In this document: positions 14,820 to 23,519 of the stretch, in pieces
Layout of the letters: the number at the start of each line of letters is the position of its first letter
How positions within the stretch are numbered: the stretch's first letter is position 1
Assembly (NCBI GenBank): GCA_963665075.1
Contig: OY762063.1
Location: forward strand, 2,418,001 to 2,482,000
Direction of reading: 5' to 3'
Source: JAPULR01 sp963665075
GTDB lineage: Bacteria; Chloroflexota; Dehalococcoidia; Lucifugimonadales; GCA-2712585
Length of the DNA: 64,000 bases
Notes under the pieces: generated by a model
Told to the model about the DNA's origin: nothing
The model's database searches: none
The model's input: the letters and a program-made list of their open reading frames with translations, nothing else
Position numbers and translations under genes: made by a program

Positions 14820-15106
14820 GGGGGTGGCTCGGCCCTTCGACAGGCTCAGGGTGGGCGGATGGGGGTGGCTCAGGGTGAGGGGGGAGCACCGCCCCAGAGC
14901 CACCCACCTCTGGATTCCCGCCTGCGCGGGAATGACGGTAGGGTTCGAGGGGGAAGGGGATTAAGAGGGGGTGGCTCGGCCCTTCGACAGGCTCAGGGTG
15001 AGCGGATGGGGTTGGCTCAGGGTGAGCGGGGAGAACTGCCCCACAGCCACCCACCTCTGGATTCCCGCCTGCGCGGGAATGACGGTAGGGTTCGAGGGGG
15101 AAGGGG
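14820..15106. repeat. Duplicated 140-bp composite repeat module
   Basis: Two copies, starting at 14820 and 14967 (147-bp period), each made of GGGGGTGGCTCGG + family B + GGATGGGG.TGGCTCAGGGTGAG + CCCCA.AGCCACCCACCTC + family A + GTAGGGTTCGAGGGGGAAGG. The two copies differ at only a few bases, so the block was duplicated as a unit. A family E remnant lies before it near 14770-14810. No gene is seen in 14733-15120. Confidence 0.85.
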
Positions 15107-15120
15107 TAAGGGGGGTGGGG

Positions 15121-16371
15121 TTAGAATTCGAAGGGGATGATTTTTACGTCTTCGATGTCGGCGTCGGGGGTGAAGCGCCAGACGCCGATGTAGCCGCGGC
15201 TGAGGTCGCCGTTGGCGTCCCAGTCGGAGGAGACGGCGGCGCCTTCGTAGTCTATTTTTTCCCCATTTCGCAAGAGTTCTAGGGCATTGCTGATGCCCTC
15301 CGGCGTGCCTTCTACTACCTGGCCGGGAGGGGAGCCGATTTCGCGCAGATGGTCGCGGATGGCGGCGCCATCGAGGCTGCCGGCGGCCTGGGCGGCAAGG
15401 GCGATGGCGATGACGGCGTCGTAGGTTTCCTTGGTGTAGGGAAGGCGGGCAAGGCTGCCGTACTCGTCGATGAAGGCCCGATCCCAGGCTTGGGTGGCGG
15501 CGCTTTCGGGGGCGGGCGCGCCGGCGGTTCCGTGCATTCCGGCGAGATGCTGCGCGCCGACGAATTCGACGAGGCTGAAGCGCTTGGCGGCGTCGCCGAA
15601 GGTGAAGTTGTCGTAGAGGCCGCTATCGACGGCTTGCTTGACTAGGGGGAGGGCGACGGATTCGGAGGCGATGACGACGAGGGATTGGGGGTTGTCGGCG
15701 GCGCTTTCCTGAATCTGGGGAAGGAAGGAATCCTGCTCCAATTCGACGGAGACGGCGCGGACTCGTCCTGTCCAAGCTGCCTGGAAGGTTTGGGCGAGAC
15801 CCTGACCCCAGGCGTCATTCTGGTAGATGAGTCCGACGTTGTCGAAGCCAAGGTCGCGGTTGACCTGGGCGAGGACGGGCCCCTGGGCACTGTCGGAGAG
15901 GGCGGTGCGGAAGAAGAAGCCGTCGTCTTCCACAGTGGAAAGAAGGGGCGAGGTGGCGGAGGGGCTGATGGTGGGGATACGCTTCGGGCCGGAGACCTGT
16001 GCGGCGACGGGGAGGGAGGCGGAGCTGGCGTTGGGGCCGACGATGGCGTTGACGCCGGCGGCGTCTACCAGGAGCCGGACGCGTTCGAGGGCAACGTCGG
16101 GGTCGCTGGTGGCGTCTGAGGCGAAGCCTTCGACGGGCTGTCCGAGGACGCCGCCGGCTTCGTTCAGATGCTTGATGGCGAGGTCGAAGGCTTTTTGGCG
16201 GGCCTGGGACGCTTCGGGGGAGGCGGTGAAGTTCAGGACGAGGCCGATTTTGAGGTGGTCGTCGGATGCGGTTGATTCAGGGTCGTCGCCGCAGGCGAAA
16301 ACGGTGGCGGTTGTGATGGCGAGGAGCAGGAGGGCGAGGATTCCGGCTAAGTTTGAGAGCATGGCTTTCAC
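15121..16371 (-). CDS. Branched-chain amino-acid-type ABC transporter substrate-binding lipoprotein
   Basis: 416 residues. The N-terminus is a lipoprotein signal (LLLLAITTATVFACGDD, Cys near 27). The mature part is a type I periplasmic-binding fold of the LivJ/Peripla_BP_6 class: KIGLVLNFTA, LNEAGGVLGQPVEGFASDATSDP, GPNASSASLPVAAQVSGPKRIPTISPSATSP, and YTKETYDAVIAIALA. It should hand an amino acid, amide or similar small molecule to a membrane permease, but no permease or ATPase genes are adjacent, so it is an orphan here. The start may be GTG 16371 or ATG 16362; neither has a strong ribosome site. Confidence 0.88.
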   Translation of the reverse strand: MKAMLSNLAGILALLLLAITTATVFACGDDPESTASDDHLKIGLVLNFTASPEASQARQKAFDLAIKHLNEAGGVLGQPVEGFASDATSDPDVALERVRLLVDAAGVNAIVGPNASSASLPVAAQVSGPKRIPTISPSATSPLLSTVEDDGFFFRTALSDSAQGPVLAQVNRDLGFDNVGLIYQNDAWGQGLAQTFQAAWTGRVRAVSVELEQDSFLPQIQESAADNPQSLVVIASESVALPLVKQAVDSGLYDNFTFGDAAKRFSLVEFVGAQHLAGMHGTAGAPAPESAATQAWDRAFIDEYGSLARLPYTKETYDAVIAIALAAQAAGSLDGAAIRDHLREIGSPPGQVVEGTPEGISNALELLRNGEKIDYEGAAVSSDWDANGDLSRGYIGVWRFTPDADIEDVKIIPFEF

Positions 16372-16437
16372 CGATGGGAGGATTGGGAACGATGATAGGG
16401 GCAGGCGGTTCGTCTTTCAATGGTTGAGGCGGTGCGG

Positions 16438-16446
16438 TGATATAAT
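16438..16446 (+). promoter_or_regulatory. Extended -10 promoter of the ankyrin lipoprotein gene
   Basis: TGATATAAT, a perfect TATAAT with an extended TGn. Transcription would begin near 16453, leaving an about 28-base leader with AGGAGG at 16467-16472. Confidence 0.65.
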
Positions 16447-16481
16447 CGGGGACGCTGCGAGATCGAAGGAGGCGGGGTAAA

Positions 16482-17027
16482 TTGAGAGTTTTCGCGTTGC
16501 TTGTGTGTCTGATAATTGGGGGATTGGTCGTGTCGGCGTGTGGTAGTTCCGACACTGCCGCGCCCGTGGAAGAGAAGGTGCAGCCGGACATAACGCTGCT
16601 ACAGGCGATAGAGTTCGAAAACGTGGATATGGTGCGGCGGCACATGGAGTATGGGACGGACCCGGACGAGGTGTACATCCCGGTGGGGTTCCCCTTCGCG
16701 GGGGCGTCGGCGCTGCATCACGCGGTGTTGAAGGATAACGGGGAGATCGTGCGGGTGCTGCTGGAGAACGGGGCGGATATTGAGATAAAGGCGAAGGACG
16801 AGTTTGAGGGCACGCCGCTGATGTGGGCGGCCTACTGGGGTCTGTATGACATGGCGAAGCTGCTGTTGGAGGAGGGGGCGGAGGTGAACGCGCCGGACGT
16901 GAATGGGAGCACGCCGCTGGTTGGGGCGAGTGTGCAGAATCCGTTTATCGGCAAGGAGGATGCGGACGGGTTCATTGAGAATCGGGCGAAGATTCGGGGG
17001 TTGCTGAAGGAGCATGGGGGGAGGTGA
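16482..17027 (+). CDS. Ankyrin-repeat lipoprotein
   Basis: 181 residues. Lipoprotein signal LLVCLIIGGLVVSACGSS (Cys 20). Residues 40-155 form about three ankyrin repeats: GASALHHAVLKDNGEIVRVLLENGADIE and EGTPLMWAAYWGLYDMAKLLLEEGAEVN are textbook units, followed by a shortened NGSTPLVGAS unit. A protein-binding role at the outer face of the membrane is likely. The TTG start at 16482 follows AGGAGGCGGGG, and the promoter TGATATAAT lies upstream. It is divergent from the solute-binding protein gene. Confidence 0.85.
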   Translation: MRVFALLVCLIIGGLVVSACGSSDTAAPVEEKVQPDITLLQAIEFENVDMVRRHMEYGTDPDEVYIPVGFPFAGASALHHAVLKDNGEIVRVLLENGADIEIKAKDEFEGTPLMWAAYWGLYDMAKLLLEEGAEVNAPDVNGSTPLVGASVQNPFIGKEDADGFIENRAKIRGLLKEHGGR

Positions 17028-17044
17028 GGGGGTAGGGGGAGTCA

Positions 17045-17405
17045 GCCCCCCCATCCCTTCGACAAGCTCAGGACAGGCTCAGGGTGAGCGGGGACTTCAC
17101 CCCCATCCTAACCTTCCCCCGTCAAGGGGGAAGGGAGAAGAGGGGATGGATTCCCGCGTGCGCGGGAAAAAGAGGGGGGCGGGCCTGCTGCCGCTCGACC
17201 CTTCGACAGGCCCTTCGACAGGCTCAGGGTGAGCGGGTGGGGGGCTGATGGTTAGTGGGAGGGCGATTGGCCAATCGCCCCTACGGGATGTTGGCGGCCA
17301 GGCTGGGGATGGATTCCCGCCTGCGCGGGAATGACGATGGGGGGCGGGAATGACGGGAAGGGAGAAGAGGGGATGGATTCCCGCCTGCGCGGGAATGACG
17401 ATGGG
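17045..17405. repeat. Repeat mosaic (B, D, A, B, C, A, A)
   Basis: Contains a family B copy (about 17055-17091), family D (CCCCCATCCTAACCTTCCCCCGTCAAGGGGGAAGG, about 17100-17133), family A copies near 17143, 17310 and 17372 (the first with a broken right arm, GCGGGAAAAAG), a doubled family B (about 17191-17237), and a perfect 20-bp palindrome GGGCGATTGGCCAATCGCCC at 17261-17280 (family C type). No gene is seen. Confidence 0.85.
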
Positions 17406-17432
17406 GGGGGAGTGGGTGGTGGTGGGGGGGAA

Positions 17433-17460
17433 TTGCGGATGGGGCGGGTTGTGGTAGAAT
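17433..17460 (+). promoter_or_regulatory. Promoter of the 11-residue-repeat gene
   Basis: TTGCGG (17433-17438), 16 bases, then TAGAAT (17455-17460) with an extended TGG. This is followed 24 bases later by the ribosome site GAGGAG (17485-17490). Confidence 0.55.
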
Positions 17461-17496
17461 TAGGCCATCAAATTCAAATTGGAAGAGGAGCGGAGA

Positions 17497-18849
17497 ATGC
17501 CACTGGGAAGCTTGGGAAACAGCATCAGGAATAGTATTGTAGGGACAATTCGGGGCGTGGGGGACGTGGTTGGGGCGACTGTCGACACTACGAGGGACGC
17601 AACGGTGAAGGCGCTTCATGGCGTCCGGGACATCGGAACCGAAGCGACGGGCGCGGTGACGGACGTGGTTGGCGGGGTGATACACGGCGCGGTCGAAGTT
17701 GGCGCCGACGTGGGAGGGGCCGCGAAGGGCGCAGTCGTCGGCACGATTCAAGGGGTCGGAGAAGTGACCACCGTCACCGCCGGCACGCTGAGCGACACGG
17801 TGCGGGCGGCCATCAAGGGCACCCGCGAGGTGGGCGGCGACGTGGCGGAAGCGGGTCGCGGCGCGGCGGAGGGGGCCATCTCAACCACCAAGTCCCTCAC
17901 TGTCAGCCTCGAAGACGCCGCCACAGAAGTCTCACGTGGCGCCATCAAGGGCGCTCACGAGGTCGGGAGCGAGTTGTCCACCACGGCGAAATCCGTGGTA
18001 GTTGGCAGCGTCAACGGCGCGGAGGAGATAGGCGCCAGCGCGACTTCGGCCATCTCCAACAGCGCGCGGGGTCTCATCAAGGGCACGTCCGAGGTGGGCG
18101 GCGACGTGGCGGGAGTGGCCCGCAGCGCGGCTGAGGGTGCGGTTTCCACCAGCAAGAATCTGGCCGTCAGCCTGGAAGACGCGGCGGCGGGAGTGGCCAG
18201 CGGGGCCATCAAGGCGACCCACGAGGTGGGAAGCGACTTGGGCAATACCGCCAAGTCCGTGGTAGTGGGCAGCGTCAACGGCGCGGAGGAGATAGGAGGC
18301 AGCGCGACGTCGGCGATTTCCAACAGCGCGCAGGGACTGATCAAGGGCGCGTCGGACGTGGGCGGCGACGTGGCCGGGGTGGCCCGGAGCGCCGCCGAGG
18401 GTGCGGTCAGCGCCACCAAGTCGATGGCAGTCAGTCTTGAAGACGCGGCGTCGAGCGTGGCCCGCGGGGCCATCAACGCCACCAACGAGGTTGGCGGGGA
18501 CGTAATCGACACGGCCAAGTCGGTGGTGGTCGGCAGCGCCAACGGAGCCGAGGAGATAGGCGAAAGCGTGACTTCGGCGGTTTCCAACAGCGCACGGGGC
18601 GTCATCCAGGGAACGTCCGACGTGGGCGGAGACCTGGCCGGCGCGGCGCGCGGAGCGGTGGAGGGCGCAATCGACAGCGCGAAGTCCGTGAGCGTGAAGG
18701 CCGAAGACGCGGCATCGGCGGCGGCTACGGGAGCGGTTGAGGCGGCGAGCGCCATCAGCGATTCCGCCGGTCGGACGGTGCGGAACGCCGTCACGGGCAC
18801 CATCTCCGGGGTGAAGGTTGTCGTCAAGGCTCCGTTCAAGCAGGGCTAA
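17497..18849 (+). CDS. All-11-residue-repeat amphipathic helical protein (LEA/apolipoprotein/synuclein-like architecture)
   Basis: 450 residues that can be cut, with no insertion or deletion, into a 16-residue head, 38 consecutive 11-residue units and a 16-residue tail. Typical units are AIKGTREVGGD, VAEAGRGAAEG, LEDAATEVSRG, LSTTAKSVVVG and SVNGAEEIGAS. Eight units form an 88-residue (264-bp) super-repeat seen at DNA positions near 17827, 18091, 18355 and 18619. Composition is Ala/Gly/Val/Ser with balanced charge and no Cys, Trp or Pro until the end. Eleven-residue periodicity is known in LEA group 3 proteins, apolipoproteins and synucleins, which lie on membranes or protect during drying. 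There is no signal peptide. The start at ATG 17497 has GAGGAG six bases upstream. Confidence 0.85.
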   Translation: MPLGSLGNSIRNSIVGTIRGVGDVVGATVDTTRDATVKALHGVRDIGTEATGAVTDVVGGVIHGAVEVGADVGGAAKGAVVGTIQGVGEVTTVTAGTLSDTVRAAIKGTREVGGDVAEAGRGAAEGAISTTKSLTVSLEDAATEVSRGAIKGAHEVGSELSTTAKSVVVGSVNGAEEIGASATSAISNSARGLIKGTSEVGGDVAGVARSAAEGAVSTSKNLAVSLEDAAAGVASGAIKATHEVGSDLGNTAKSVVVGSVNGAEEIGGSATSAISNSAQGLIKGASDVGGDVAGVARSAAEGAVSATKSMAVSLEDAASSVARGAINATNEVGGDVIDTAKSVVVGSANGAEEIGESVTSAVSNSARGVIQGTSDVGGDLAGAARGAVEGAIDSAKSVSVKAEDAASAAATGAVEAASAISDSAGRTVRNAVTGTISGVKVVVKAPFKQG

Positions 18850-18906
18850 AGCAACAAGTCTTAACCAAAATCACGGGCGCGTGTCCGTGAATACAGGAAA
18901 CGGGTT

Positions 18907-18941
18907 GGGGCCAGTCGCTAGTATAATTGGCGGCTGGCCCC
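18907..18941 (+). terminator. Terminator after the 11-residue-repeat gene
   Basis: A 12-bp stem, GGGGCCAGTCGC with GCGGCTGGCCCC (one G-T wobble), 11-base loop TAGTATAATTG, then TTCTATT. It lies 57 bases after the stop. Confidence 0.7.
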
Positions 18942-19012
18942 TTCTATTGAGTCTTCTAATTTGACGCCGACTCAGCCCGGCGGGCAGTGGAATCGCAAGA
19001 GCGCATCAGTCA

Positions 19013-20002
19013 ATGAATCCAAGAAAAAGATTCACAACCATTCCGGCGACGAACCGGCTTCTGCGCCTGGCGCAGAGGCTCCGGCTGATTGGGGAGGTCT
19101 TCGGACAGGGGGCGGAAAGGCTGAAACGGGATCTGAGGGCCACGAGGCTGGGGAGGACGACGGTGGCGAGGCTCACGGTGCGGGTGATTCAGGAGTTGGG
19201 GGACGACGACGCGACGCACATGGCGGCCAGCGTGAGCTACTACGCGGTGCTTTCCCTGTTCCCGTTGGCGCTGGGGTTGAGCACCATCATCAGCACGGTG
19301 GCCGATTCGCCGGACCAGCGGGAGCAGGTGATTTCGTTCATTGTGGAGTATCTGCCCGGCTCGGAGGCGTTCGTGCGGGACACGCTGGCGAGCCTGGCGA
19401 GGTATAACGCGGCCTTCGGGGTGGTTTCCTTCTTCAGCCTGTTATGGGCTGGCAGCGCGGTGTTCGGGGGAATCACGCGGGCGGTGAACCGGGCGTGGGA
19501 CGTGGAGAAGGACCCGCCCTTCTACAAGAACAAGCCGAGGCAGCTGCTGATGGCGGCGGGGGTTTCGCTGCTGTTCTTCGTGTCCGTCGGCACCACGGCG
19601 GCGTTCAGGTGGGCGACTTCATACAGCGTGGGGAGCGTTCCCCTGGACGAGATGCTGGGGGGAGTCGTGGGGGTGATTCTGATGGAGATTCCGGCGCTGC
19701 TGGTGGGCTTCCTGATCTTCGCGATCATCTATAAGTTCCTGCCCAACACGAAGACCTACTGGCGGTATATATGGCTGGGAGCGGTTATCGCGGCTGTGCT
19801 GTTCGAGGCTGGGAAGCACTTGTTCATATGGTATCTGGACAACTTCGCGGACTACAGCGAGTTGTACGGGAGCGTGGCGTCGGTGATTGTGCTGATGGTG
19901 TGGGCGTACTTTTCGGCGTTCATTTTGATATTGGGGGCGGAGATTGCGTCGGAGTACCGGAGGTTGAAGCTGTCGATTGAGAGGGGGCATGAGGATGGGT
20001 AG
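19013..20002 (+). CDS. YihY/BrkB-family (UPF0761) inner-membrane protein
   Basis: 329 residues. After a basic cytoplasmic N-terminus (1-65) come about six membrane helices. Family marks are DDDATHMAASVSYYAVLSLFPLALGL (63-88), FFSLLWAGSAVFGGITRAVNRAWDVE, PALLVGFLIFAIIYKFLPNTK, and VASVIVLMVWAYFSAFILILGAEI near the end. Members are often mislabelled ribonuclease BN; they are integral membrane proteins of uncertain, possibly transport, function. The start at ATG 19013 is the only one ahead of the conserved core with a proper basic lead. Confidence 0.9.
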   Translation: MNPRKRFTTIPATNRLLRLAQRLRLIGEVFGQGAERLKRDLRATRLGRTTVARLTVRVIQELGDDDATHMAASVSYYAVLSLFPLALGLSTIISTVADSPDQREQVISFIVEYLPGSEAFVRDTLASLARYNAAFGVVSFFSLLWAGSAVFGGITRAVNRAWDVEKDPPFYKNKPRQLLMAAGVSLLFFVSVGTTAAFRWATSYSVGSVPLDEMLGGVVGVILMEIPALLVGFLIFAIIYKFLPNTKTYWRYIWLGAVIAAVLFEAGKHLFIWYLDNFADYSELYGSVASVIVLMVWAYFSAFILILGAEIASEYRRLKLSIERGHEDG

Positions 20003-20009
20003 GGGGCGC

Positions 20010-20455
20010 GCCCACCCCCTGGATTCCCGCTTTCGCGGGAATGACGGAGGGTTGGGGGGAGAGAAAAAGATGGATTCCCGCTTTCGCGGGAATGACGGAG
20101 GGTTGGGGGAGAGAAAAAGATGGATTCCCGCCTGCGCGGGAATGACGGAGGGTGTGTTGGGAATGACGGGGTTGTTGGAGGGAGGGAATGGGATCCCGCT
20201 TTCGCGGGAATGACGAGTGTGGCATAGAGGGAAGGGAGAAGACTGGATTCCCGCCTGCGCGGGAATGACGAGGAGGGGGAGCGGGAATGACGAGTGTGGC
20301 GTAGGGTAAAGGGAGAAGAGGGGATGGGTTCTTGCTTTCGCGGGAACAAGGGGGCGCTGCTCGACCCTTCGACAGGCTCAGGGTGAGCGGGGGAGCACCC
20401 CCATCCTAACCTTCCCCCGTGAAGGGGGAAGGGAGAAGAGGGAAGGGCGGTTATG
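20010..20455. repeat. Cluster of family A copies with B and D
   Basis: Between YihY and the hydrolase: family A copies at about 20022, 20069, 20121, 20189 and 20242 (loops TTTC or CTGC; three are joined by GGAGGGTTGGGGGAGAGAAAAAG spacers of like length), an eroded A at 20325, family B at about 20359-20390 and family D at about 20399-20435. No gene is seen. Confidence 0.85.
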
Positions 20456-20499
20456 CAAAGGGGTATTGTTTCGGAACTGAACAGGATAGGAGGGTTGTT

Positions 20500-21291
20500 A
20501 TGGCTTATGTGGTGACGCCGGACGGGGTGCCGCTTTATTATGAGGACGAGGGGCCGCGAGAAAGCAGGGCGATTTTCCTGATTCACGCGGAGCCTTTCAA
20601 CACGAAGTTCTGGCAGAAGAACATCGGCCCGATGTCAGAGGAGGTGCGGGTGGTGTCGATGGACGTGAGGGGACGGGGGGAGTCGGGGAAGACGGACCAG
20701 GGATTGACGCTGACGCAGTACGCTCACGACTACCGGTTCATGCTGGAGAGGCTGGGGCTGGAGCGGGTGGTGGCGGCGGGGTGGTCTATGGGGAGCGCGA
20801 TTCTGTGGAGGTACGTGGAATTGTACGGGGAGGACAGGATGGCGGGGTTCGTAGACGTGGACCAGAGGCCGTACCGGTTTCAGGGTTTGGACGGCCTGTT
20901 GGAGAAGCTGGAGGCGATTAAGCATCGTCGGCTGGAGGACCATCGGCAGGCGGTGGTGGACTACTTCGGGCCGGAGGCGAACGTTTCGGAGGAGTTGATA
21001 GACTGGATGTCCTACGAGTGCATGAAGACGCCGACGGCGACGCATCGGGCGGCGGCGTGGGAGTCGTACTTCGCGGACTTTCGGCCCGTGCTGGACAGGA
21101 TGACGGCGCCGAGCCTGGTCATCTGGGGGAAGTACGGGGTTATCGACGAGCCGACGGCGAAGTTGCTGCTTTCGAGGCTGAGGAACTCGCGGGAGGCGTA
21201 CTTCGAGCATAGCGGGCACCTGATGCCGTGGACGGAGAAGGAGAAGTTCAACGCGGAGATGCTGGCGTTCGCGCGGGAGGCGCTTGATTAG
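20500..21291 (+). CDS. Alpha/beta hydrolase
   Basis: 263 residues with the alpha/beta-hydrolase fold: IFLIHAEPFNTKFWQ (oxyanion region), VVSMDVRGRGESGKTD, nucleophile elbow GWSMGS near 92-97 (Ser 94), the acid most likely in GKYGVIDEPT, and His in SGHLMPW near 240. HAEP replaces the usual HGxxxS after strand 3. Substrate is unknown; haloperoxidase-like and ester hydrolase members look similar. ATG 20500 follows AGGAGGG six bases upstream, so the longer frame from 20419 is not used. The stop overlaps that of the convergent coiled-coil gene. Confidence 0.88.
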   Translation: MAYVVTPDGVPLYYEDEGPRESRAIFLIHAEPFNTKFWQKNIGPMSEEVRVVSMDVRGRGESGKTDQGLTLTQYAHDYRFMLERLGLERVVAAGWSMGSAILWRYVELYGEDRMAGFVDVDQRPYRFQGLDGLLEKLEAIKHRRLEDHRQAVVDYFGPEANVSEELIDWMSYECMKTPTATHRAAAWESYFADFRPVLDRMTAPSLVIWGKYGVIDEPTAKLLLSRLRNSREAYFEHSGHLMPWTEKEKFNAEMLAFAREALD

Positions 21292-21671
21292 GCCCAGAAC
21301 TTCCACTTGGGCTGGTCGGGCTTCGGTTCGGGTTCCGGGTCGGGTTGGCTGAGGGCGGCAAGTGAGGTCTTGATGTCGGCCTGATTCCGTTCCAGCCGTC
21401 CGAGTCTATCGTCAACCTGGACGCAGTATCTTTGGAGTTCCAGGACGCCGGCGGCCGCCGCGGTGTGGTCCTGGTGGACGCCGAACATGGTCTCTCGCAG
21501 CTCTTCCTGCATCTTTCGCACCTGTGCAATCAGCTTTCGCAGCTGGGCCTGGTCCTGCTCGATGCGGGAGAGGGATTGCTTGAGCCTGACGTGTTCGCGC
21601 TGGATTTCGGTGACGGTGTGGGTCAGGGACTTGTAGATTTTCTGCTGGTCGTCTATGTGCTCGCGCTCCAA
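21288..21671 (-). CDS. Small coiled-coil protein
   Basis: 127 residues: one long heptad-rich coiled coil (about 5-105; SLTHTVTEIQREHVRLKQSL, RLGRLERNQADIKTSLAAL) followed by a Pro/Glu/Lys tail (PDPEPEPKPDQPKWKFWA). No catalytic domain or membrane helix. TTG 21671 is taken as start because AGGAGG lies seven bases upstream. The aromatic C-terminal end KWKFWA could be a docking or membrane-touching tag. The gene converges on the hydrolase with a four-base overlap (21288-21291). Function unknown. Confidence 0.7.
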   Translation of the reverse strand: MEREHIDDQQKIYKSLTHTVTEIQREHVRLKQSLSRIEQDQAQLRKLIAQVRKMQEELRETMFGVHQDHTAAAAGVLELQRYCVQVDDRLGRLERNQADIKTSLAALSQPDPEPEPKPDQPKWKFWA

Positions 21672-21744
21672 GGGGGCACCTCCTGCTGGGGCAATTTCAC
21701 CCGAAAGAGGGTAGGATGTCAATTGGAAGGCATCCCACAGCCCC

Positions 21745-22030
21745 CCCCCCCCGCCCCTGGATTCCCGCCTGCGCGGGAATGACGAAGGGGGTGGCGGGAA
21801 TGATGAAGGGGGTGGCGGGAATGACGGAGGGGGTGAGTTGGCGACGGATTGTAGGGGCGACCGGCCGGTCGCCCCTACAGGGGAGGAAGGGGTTTGGATG
21901 GATGGGGAATGGGCTCCCGCTTTCGCGGGAGCAAGAGTTGTGCAAAGGTCTGTGTCGAGGGGGAAGGGAGAAGATGGATTCCGGCTTTCGCCGGAATGAC
22001 GAGGTTGTGCAAAGGTTTGCGTTAAGGGGG
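21745..22030. repeat. Repeat mosaic with a perfect 28-bp palindrome
   Basis: A family A copy (about 21759-21784), half-A spacers GGGAATGACGGAGGGGGTG, a perfect 28-bp family C palindrome at 21851-21878 (GTAGGGGCGACCGG and its complement), an A variant GGGCTCCCGC-TTTC-GCGGGAGCAAG (about 21907-21932) and one with arms ATTCCGGC/GCCGGAAT (about 21977-21998). The change of both arms together (CCGC to CGGC) shows the stem is kept paired. Confidence 0.85.
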
Positions 22031-22109
22031 AAGATGGGATGGGGGCGTTGACGGGGAGGGTGGGAGACTTTAGGTTAGGGGGAGGGAGTATCTGAAACGG
22101 GGGGTCGGC

Positions 22110-23513
22110 ATGAGCGGATTGGATTTGGCTAACGGGACGGTGGCGGGGTTCGCGGGGTTGTTGGAGTCGGGTGAGCTTTCGCCGGTGGAGTTGACGGAGG
22201 CGACGCTGGAGCGCATCGAGCGGGTGGACGGGGCGTTGAAGGGGTTTACGACGGTGACGGCGGACTATGCGTTGGAGCGGGCGCAGGTCGCGGAGGAGGA
22301 GATTCGTCGGGGGGAGTATCGGGGGCCGCTTCATGGCATTCCGTACACGCTGAAGGACTTGATCGACACGGCGGGGATTCGCACCACCTACGGGTACAAG
22401 AGTCACGAGGACTACGCGCCGCGGACGAGCGCGCGGGTGCACGAGCTGATGGAGGCGGCGGGGGCGGTGCTGGTCGGAAAGGTGAATTGCCACTTTCGGC
22501 GGGACGTGGCGGTTGGGTGCTTCAATCCGTGGGACGCGAGCCGGTCGCCGGGGCATTCCAGCGCGGGTTCCGGGCTGGCGGTGGCGGCGTCGATGGGGCT
22601 GGTGTCGATAGGGTCGGACACGGGCGGGTCGGTGCGGATTCCGGCGGCGTGGACGGGCGTTGTGGGACTGAGGGGGACGTTCGGACTTATCAGTAGACAT
22701 AATCTATTCGGGCCGTCGTGGTCGTTCGACCAGGCGGGGCCGTTGGCGAAGACGGTGGAGGATACGGCGATTGCGTTGCAGGCGTTGGCGGGTCACGATC
22801 CGGAGGATCCGGTGAGTCTGCCGGGGCCGTTTCCAGACTATCGAGCGGCGTTGGAGGGCGGCGTCGAGGGGGTGAAGGTCGGGGTGTTGGAGGAGTTCGT
22901 GGGGAGCGGGTGCACGGAGGAGGTGGAGCGGGCGGTGCGGCGGGCGGTGGCGGCGCTTTCGGACATGGGCGCGGAGGTGGAGGAGGTGTCCATCGAGGGG
23001 GCGGCGGGGGTTTCGGACATTCACAACACTATCGTGGAGCCGGAATCGGCGGTCTACTATCGGGAGGCGTTTCCGCCGGAGCGGATGGCGCGGATTGACG
23101 ATGACATGAAGCTGCGGTTGGAGCGAGGGGCGGCGATTCCGATGGCGGATTACCTGGACGCGCAACGGCGGCTGGCGCTGCTGAAGCGGGCGGTGGCGCG
23201 GGTGATGCGGCGGGTGGACGTGGTGGTGTCGCCGACATCGTTGACGACGGCGTTGAAGGTGGCGGAGACGCGGGGGATGACGGAGGTGCGGGGGCGGCGG
23301 GTGCCGGCGGGGTCGTTGAGTCTGACGTGCACGGTTATAGCGTCGGACGTGGGGCTGCCGGCGATTTCGGTGCCGTGCGGGTTCGGGGAGGGGCCGCTGC
23401 CTATCGGGATGCATCTGATGGGGAGGGCGCGGGAGGAGGGGTTGCTGCTGCGGGTGGCGCACGCATACGAGCAGGCGACGGGGTGGCATCGGTTCAAGCC
23501 GCCGGTTGGGTAG
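22110..23513 (+). CDS. Amidase-signature family hydrolase (GatA-like)
   Basis: 467 residues. Amidase-signature features: YTLKDLIDTAGIRTTYG with catalytic Lys near 81, the Ser block SPGHSSAGSG near 150 in place of the usual GGSSGGS, and the nucleophile segment GSDTGGSVRIPA near 173. It should hydrolyse an amide, but is unlikely to be the true GatA of the tRNA amidotransferase because the Ser block is altered and gatB lies far away. Start ATG 22110. A second amidase lies 3.5 kb downstream with only distant similarity. Both lie beside oxidoreductase genes, which suggests breakdown of organic amides. Confidence 0.88.
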   Translation: MSGLDLANGTVAGFAGLLESGELSPVELTEATLERIERVDGALKGFTTVTADYALERAQVAEEEIRRGEYRGPLHGIPYTLKDLIDTAGIRTTYGYKSHEDYAPRTSARVHELMEAAGAVLVGKVNCHFRRDVAVGCFNPWDASRSPGHSSAGSGLAVAASMGLVSIGSDTGGSVRIPAAWTGVVGLRGTFGLISRHNLFGPSWSFDQAGPLAKTVEDTAIALQALAGHDPEDPVSLPGPFPDYRAALEGGVEGVKVGVLEEFVGSGCTEEVERAVRRAVAALSDMGAEVEEVSIEGAAGVSDIHNTIVEPESAVYYREAFPPERMARIDDDMKLRLERGAAIPMADYLDAQRRLALLKRAVARVMRRVDVVVSPTSLTTALKVAETRGMTEVRGRRVPAGSLSLTCTVIASDVGLPAISVPCGFGEGPLPIGMHLMGRAREEGLLLRVAHAYEQATGWHRFKPPVG

Positions 23514-23519
23514 GCGTGG

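Noticed and set aside
18922..18927. TATAAT as a promoter for the YihY gene
   Set aside because: It lies in the loop of a strong 12-bp terminator hairpin and has no -35 at a proper distance.
21672..22700. Extended minus-strand frame upstream of the coiled-coil protein
   Set aside because: The upstream 340 codons read through repeats and the antisense of an amidase; a proper ribosome site and TTG start at 21671 mark the real gene.
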